64,000 nt of DNA from Pseudothermotoga_B sp051235805 (lineage in GTDB: Bacteria > Thermotogota > Thermotogae > Thermotogales > DSM-5069), in NCBI RefSeq assembly GCF_051235805.1, contig NZ_JBPNXV010000001.1, positions 1,736,001-1,800,000 on the forward strand, given 5' to 3'. A program made the position numbers and the translations under genes. Shown here in pieces: positions 60,778 through 64,000 of the stretch (the first letter of the stretch is position 1; each line of letters begins with the position of its first letter). Below the pieces are notes generated by a model that saw only the letters and a program-made list of their open reading frames with translations, was not told where the DNA came from and made no database searches.

Positions 60778-62316
60778 ATGGTGAAAAGAGTCTCTCTGAT
60801 TATCTCTATTCTTGTCCTTTGTATAAGCATCTTTGGATCTTATCTGAATGTCGCTGTTCTTGGAGATGTCAGATCTTTGAACCCATTCTTGGTCAAATCA
60901 TCTGCTGAAAGAATCGTAGTTGGCTATTTGTACGAAACGCTTTTAGGCGAACAGAATGGAAAGATAATTGGCACTCTTGCGTCAGACTGGGCAGTCGATT
61001 TCTCTTCCAACAGTTTAACCTTCAAGATAGCAGACAGAAAATTCCACGATGGAAAAGTCGTAACTGCAGATGACGTTGTCTTTTCCTTCAAATACATTCT
61101 GGAGAAAAGACTTCCCTTGGGACCCATCTTGGCATATCTCGTTGGTGCGGAGAAGGTAGATGAAAAAACTGTCAAACTGACCTTTCGAATGATGAATACC
61201 TCAATGCTTTCCTTTGCCCCAATGGCTATACCTATCATTCCGAAGGAAACCTGGGAAAAGATCCAGGCACCTATGGAGTTCCCAAACATAGAGAAACCAG
61301 TTGGAAGTGGTCCTTTGGCTTTTGACAAACTCTCACCACAGACGGTCACACTCAGATTTTTCAAAGACCATCCAAACGCATCTGCAAAACTTGATGGAAT
61401 CATCTTCCATACCGTACAAGACGAAACTATGGGCTTTCTTGGACTTGTGAAAGGTGATTATGATTATCTGTACTGGGATTTAGATCCTGCACTTGCAAAA
61501 CAAGTCTTGGATAATCCTTCAAAATACCCAAATCTCAGAATAGCCTTGACTGACGGTGGGTCGGTGAACGTAATCTTGTTCAATCACAGAAAGGCACCAA
61601 TGGACGATGTAAATTTCAGAAAAGCCGTTCTCTATGCCATAAATTACAAAGAAATCATCGACAAAGTTTACATGAACTTCGCCCAACCCGCATCAGTTGG
61701 TTTGCTGCCAAAGTCTCTGAAAGAACTCTTTCTTGATTCCGTCGGAGTTGTTTCCCAAGATGTACAACTTGCAAAGCAGTTCTTGAGCAACTCGAAATAT
61801 GGAAAAGAAACATTAAAGATGTTGGTCAGTACAGACAAGCAAGCTATGGAAATGGCCGAATACATAAAAATGTATCTGAAAAACCTCGGCATAAATGTAG
61901 AAATAGACGCCCAGGGACCTGAAGGTTTGACAACGAAATTGAAAAAGGCCGACTTTGATCTTGCCCTGTATTCTTACAATCTGGGTAGTCATCCAGAGAT
62001 GATTTTCTATCACCTGCACTCTTCAAGAGGCACGATTAAGGACGGACAAGTAACCGGTTTCAATTACGGTGGAATCAACATGAAAGAGCTCGATAGTGCC
62101 TTAGAATCAATATGGATGGCTTTCGGTGATGAAGAACGCGTTCAGGCCTTTAGGAATCTTCAAAAGCTCGTCGGAGAGATTGTTCCTGTTGTGCCGTTGT
62201 TGATACCTGCCAACGTAGAGGCTTATAGCGTCAAGAACTTCTCTGGATGGGTAGTATCAGAAAGTGAAGGTGTGATGAACACAGAGACCTTGAAAAACCT
62301 TACACCAGTGAAATGA
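60778..62316 (+). CDS. ABC transporter substrate-binding protein, SBP_bac_5 family
   Basis: 512 residues with a signal peptide (MVKRVSLIISILVLCISIFG). Family 5 motifs: FKIADRKFHDGKVVTADDVVFSF, FRKAVLYAINYKEIIDKV. Length is normal for OppA/DppA proteins. It is shorter and clearly different from the binding protein at 24154-25986. It feeds the permeases that follow after 20 nt. GGGGAGGTG precedes the start. Peptide or oligosaccharide substrate cannot be decided. Confidence 0.93.
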   Translation: MVKRVSLIISILVLCISIFGSYLNVAVLGDVRSLNPFLVKSSAERIVVGYLYETLLGEQNGKIIGTLASDWAVDFSSNSLTFKIADRKFHDGKVVTADDVVFSFKYILEKRLPLGPILAYLVGAEKVDEKTVKLTFRMMNTSMLSFAPMAIPIIPKETWEKIQAPMEFPNIEKPVGSGPLAFDKLSPQTVTLRFFKDHPNASAKLDGIIFHTVQDETMGFLGLVKGDYDYLYWDLDPALAKQVLDNPSKYPNLRIALTDGGSVNVILFNHRKAPMDDVNFRKAVLYAINYKEIIDKVYMNFAQPASVGLLPKSLKELFLDSVGVVSQDVQLAKQFLSNSKYGKETLKMLVSTDKQAMEMAEYIKMYLKNLGINVEIDAQGPEGLTTKLKKADFDLALYSYNLGSHPEMIFYHLHSSRGTIKDGQVTGFNYGGINMKELDSALESIWMAFGDEERVQAFRNLQKLVGEIVPVVPLLIPANVEAYSVKNFSGWVVSESEGVMNTETLKNLTPVK

Positions 62317-62336
62317 TTTGATAGGAGTGCTCGCAG

Positions 62337-63299
62337 GTGAGTTTTCCTTACCTTGTGAAGAGAATTATCCAAATGGTTTTAACAATCTTCTTAGCTTTGA
62401 CACTCAGCTTTGTCTTGATCAGAGCTCTGCCGGGTAATCCGGCAGAGCGTTTTTACGGAGATCCAAGAATACCCGAAGAAGTTAAGGAACAAATAAAAGC
62501 TGCCTTTGGTTTGGACAAACCAGTTTGGATGCAGTATCTGCATTTCTTGAAGCAGTTTGCAAAGGGAGACCTTGGTGTTTCTTACACATACAACAGGAGT
62601 GTCACGGGCGTTGTTCTTGAGAGATTACCTTGGACTCTTTTTCTGACAGCGGTTCCAACTGTTGTGAGTATGGTAGCTGCGCTGAAGATAGGAGTCTACA
62701 TCGGTTGCAAGCGTGGAAAACTTGCCGACAAACTCATAAGTTGCGTGGCATTTGCTCTGCATTCAGTCCCTACCTTTTGGTTTGCACTGCTGCTGGTTCT
62801 GTTTTTCTCTTTCAAGGTCGGCTTATTCCCGTTGCAAGGCATGTTCGATCCAAAAACCGAGGGGTTTGCCAAATTCCTGAGCTTGATACACCATGTCTTT
62901 CTCGGATGGCTAACGCTATTTTTAGTCAACACGCCAAGTTTTGCTGTGTATGTGAGAAACATGGTTGTATCGATCTTAGGTGAGGAGTTCATAATCACAG
63001 CTCGAGCAAAGGGTTTGCTCGAGAGAGAAATCAGAAAGAGGCATATTTTGAGAAATGCACTCGGTCCACTTTTCTCGATGTTAACTCTGAGAATAGCTGG
63101 GATGTTGGGAGGGGCTGTTTTGATCGAAACTATCTTCTCGTGGAAAGGCATGGGGCTCTTGGTCTTAGAAGCATCGAGAAACTCTGACTATCCACTGTTA
63201 CAGGCAACGGTGATGATAACGATCGTTTCGGTAATACTGGCGAACTTCTTTGCCGATTTGCTCCAAACACTCTTTGATCCGCGGGTGAGATTCGAATGA
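62337..63299 (+). CDS. ABC transporter permease (DppB/OppB-like)
   Basis: 320 residues, about six membrane helices. N-terminal PGNPAERFYGDPRIPEEVKE and the EAA loop EEFIITARAKGLLEREIRKR fit the family. The GTG start (GTG AGT TTT CCT) follows the binding-protein stop by 20 nt with GCAGG ahead of it. Its stop overlaps the next permease (ATGA). Confidence 0.93.
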   Translation: MSFPYLVKRIIQMVLTIFLALTLSFVLIRALPGNPAERFYGDPRIPEEVKEQIKAAFGLDKPVWMQYLHFLKQFAKGDLGVSYTYNRSVTGVVLERLPWTLFLTAVPTVVSMVAALKIGVYIGCKRGKLADKLISCVAFALHSVPTFWFALLLVLFFSFKVGLFPLQGMFDPKTEGFAKFLSLIHHVFLGWLTLFLVNTPSFAVYVRNMVVSILGEEFIITARAKGLLEREIRKRHILRNALGPLFSMLTLRIAGMLGGAVLIETIFSWKGMGLLVLEASRNSDYPLLQATVMITIVSVILANFFADLLQTLFDPRVRFE

Positions 63300-64000
63300 A
63301 AAGATACAGTTTTTTAAAGCATCTGTGGTATTCCTCTCAGGGTAAATTCGGAATAATCACTCTGAGCCTATTGGTAATCATGGCAGTCTTTGCTCCGCTG
63401 ATTGCACCTTTTGATCCTTACGACATCACACAACGTGGTCTGAGACTACAACCCCCATCATGGAAGCACCTTTTTGGAACAGATTGGTATGGCACAGATA
63501 TCTTCAGCCAAATCGTCTACGGATCAAGAATTTCTCTCATAATCGGTGGGGCAACTGCATTAGGTGTAACCGTCATAGGTGGCCTTTTAGGCGTGATCGC
63601 GGGAGCCTATGGTAGAGGAATTGATACCCTACTGATGAGAATCGTTGACTTCGTAATGGTTCTGCCTGGACTTCCTATCATGATCATGATACTCACATAT
63701 GTTGGAAACAGTTTTTACGTTCTCATCATGGTGCTCGTTCTCTTCGGTTGGGCTGGAATTTCAAGGGTTGTGAGGGCTGTCGTCCTTTCTGAGAAGAAGC
63801 GAGGCTATGTAGAGGCTGCGATCTGCGCCGGCGCGACAAAATGGTACTTGATCAAAAAACATCTGTTGCCAGCTACATATCCTGTGTTGGTTGTTAACAC
63901 CGCTTTTACTGCTGCTGGCTCTATGTTGGCAGAGGCTGGATTGTCATTTCTTGGTTTTGGAGATCCAAGAGTGATCTCTTGGGGAAAGATACTCAACAAT
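63296..64000 (+). CDS. ABC transporter permease (DppC/OppC-like), cut by window end
   Basis: 235 codons are visible and the frame is still open at the edge. It begins MKRYSFLKHLW, then a first membrane helix, then the DppC motif FGTDWYGTDIFSQIVYGSR. The EAA loop (VEAAICAGATKWYLIKKHL) and GLSFLGFGDPRVISWG are present, so only about 40-60 residues are missing. It overlaps dppB by 4 nt; ATP-binding subunits should follow outside the window. Confidence 0.93.
   Translation, partial: MKRYSFLKHLWYSSQGKFGIITLSLLVIMAVFAPLIAPFDPYDITQRGLRLQPPSWKHLFGTDWYGTDIFSQIVYGSRISLIIGGATALGVTVIGGLLGVIAGAYGRGIDTLLMRIVDFVMVLPGLPIMIMILTYVGNSFYVLIMVLVLFGWAGISRVVRAVVLSEKKRGYVEAAICAGATKWYLIKKHLLPATYPVLVVNTAFTAAGSMLAEAGLSFLGFGDPRVISWGKILNN

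Noticed and set aside
1..64000. CRISPR arrays, phage genes or insertion sequences
   Set aside because: No regularly spaced direct repeats, transposase, integrase or phage structural motifs were seen on either strand.

Overview
The window looks like chromosomal DNA of a hyperthermophilic Thermotogota bacterium, most like Thermotoga/Pseudothermotoga. The basis is protein character rather than a database match: a long PCMT with a C-terminal extension, many OppABCDF-type uptake operons, the SMC/FliS/nagA mix, heavy AGA/AGG arginine use, very tight operons with ATGA overlaps, and frequent GTG and TTG starts preceded by strong GGAGG sites. I see no phage, insertion sequence or CRISPR array; this is ordinary core genome with a few accessory modules. 

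Layout. 1-3643: the end of ruvA, an unknown coiled-coil protein, and a leftward thrS/HD-GYP pair. 3738-19078: one long rightward run with no visible terminator: a ten-repeat SLBB polysaccharide-export-like protein, nagA, smc, a Nudix ADP-ribose pyrophosphatase, an unknown helical protein, fliS, a GNAT protein, a D-2-hydroxyacid dehydrogenase, an MreD-like protein, PBP2, a B12-binding radical SAM protein and a CPBP protease. 19013-25986: a leftward opp-type ABC operon with a consensus promoter and two small membrane proteins at its end. 26066-28466: divergent kbl and tdh (threonine to glycine). 28480-35160: leftward MutS-like, xseA, xseB, dxs, asp23, fakA. 35232-40403: leftward regulator, sugar aminotransferase, UDP-sugar dehydrogenase and a membrane pyrophosphatase. 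40468-48788: an ion permease and a PCMT / alpha-2-macroglobulin / HExxH peptidase / DUF1175-like group. 49101-51948: aldo-keto reductase, a DUF6115-like protein and a membrane HD-GYP protein. 52170-56299: engB, lon, tsaE, suhB. 56350-60572: tRNA-Val and a tryptophan-type ABC transporter plus lysA. 60778-64000: the start of a second opp-type operon, cut by the window end. 

The most interesting element is at 56478-56709. A consensus promoter is followed by a 36-codon leader peptide with tandem Trp codons, then by RNA segments that can fold into two mutually exclusive forms: an antiterminator (12 bp plus a nested 7 bp) or a 12-bp intrinsic terminator with a U tract. This is the full architecture of a ribosome-mediated tryptophan attenuator. 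It sits in front of a TrpXYZ-type ABC transporter (periplasmic binding protein, permease, ATPase), with lysA 11 nt behind the ATPase. 

Other points worth a second look: an orphan rightward terminator with a competing upstream segment at 48901-49020; a 198-nt inverted-repeat domain carrying a 28-codon ORF between engB and an HD-GYP gene; a hairpin that contains the stop codons of two convergent genes; a potassium-independent signature in the membrane pyrophosphatase; and a predicted extracytoplasmic protein-protection operon built on alpha-2-macroglobulin.
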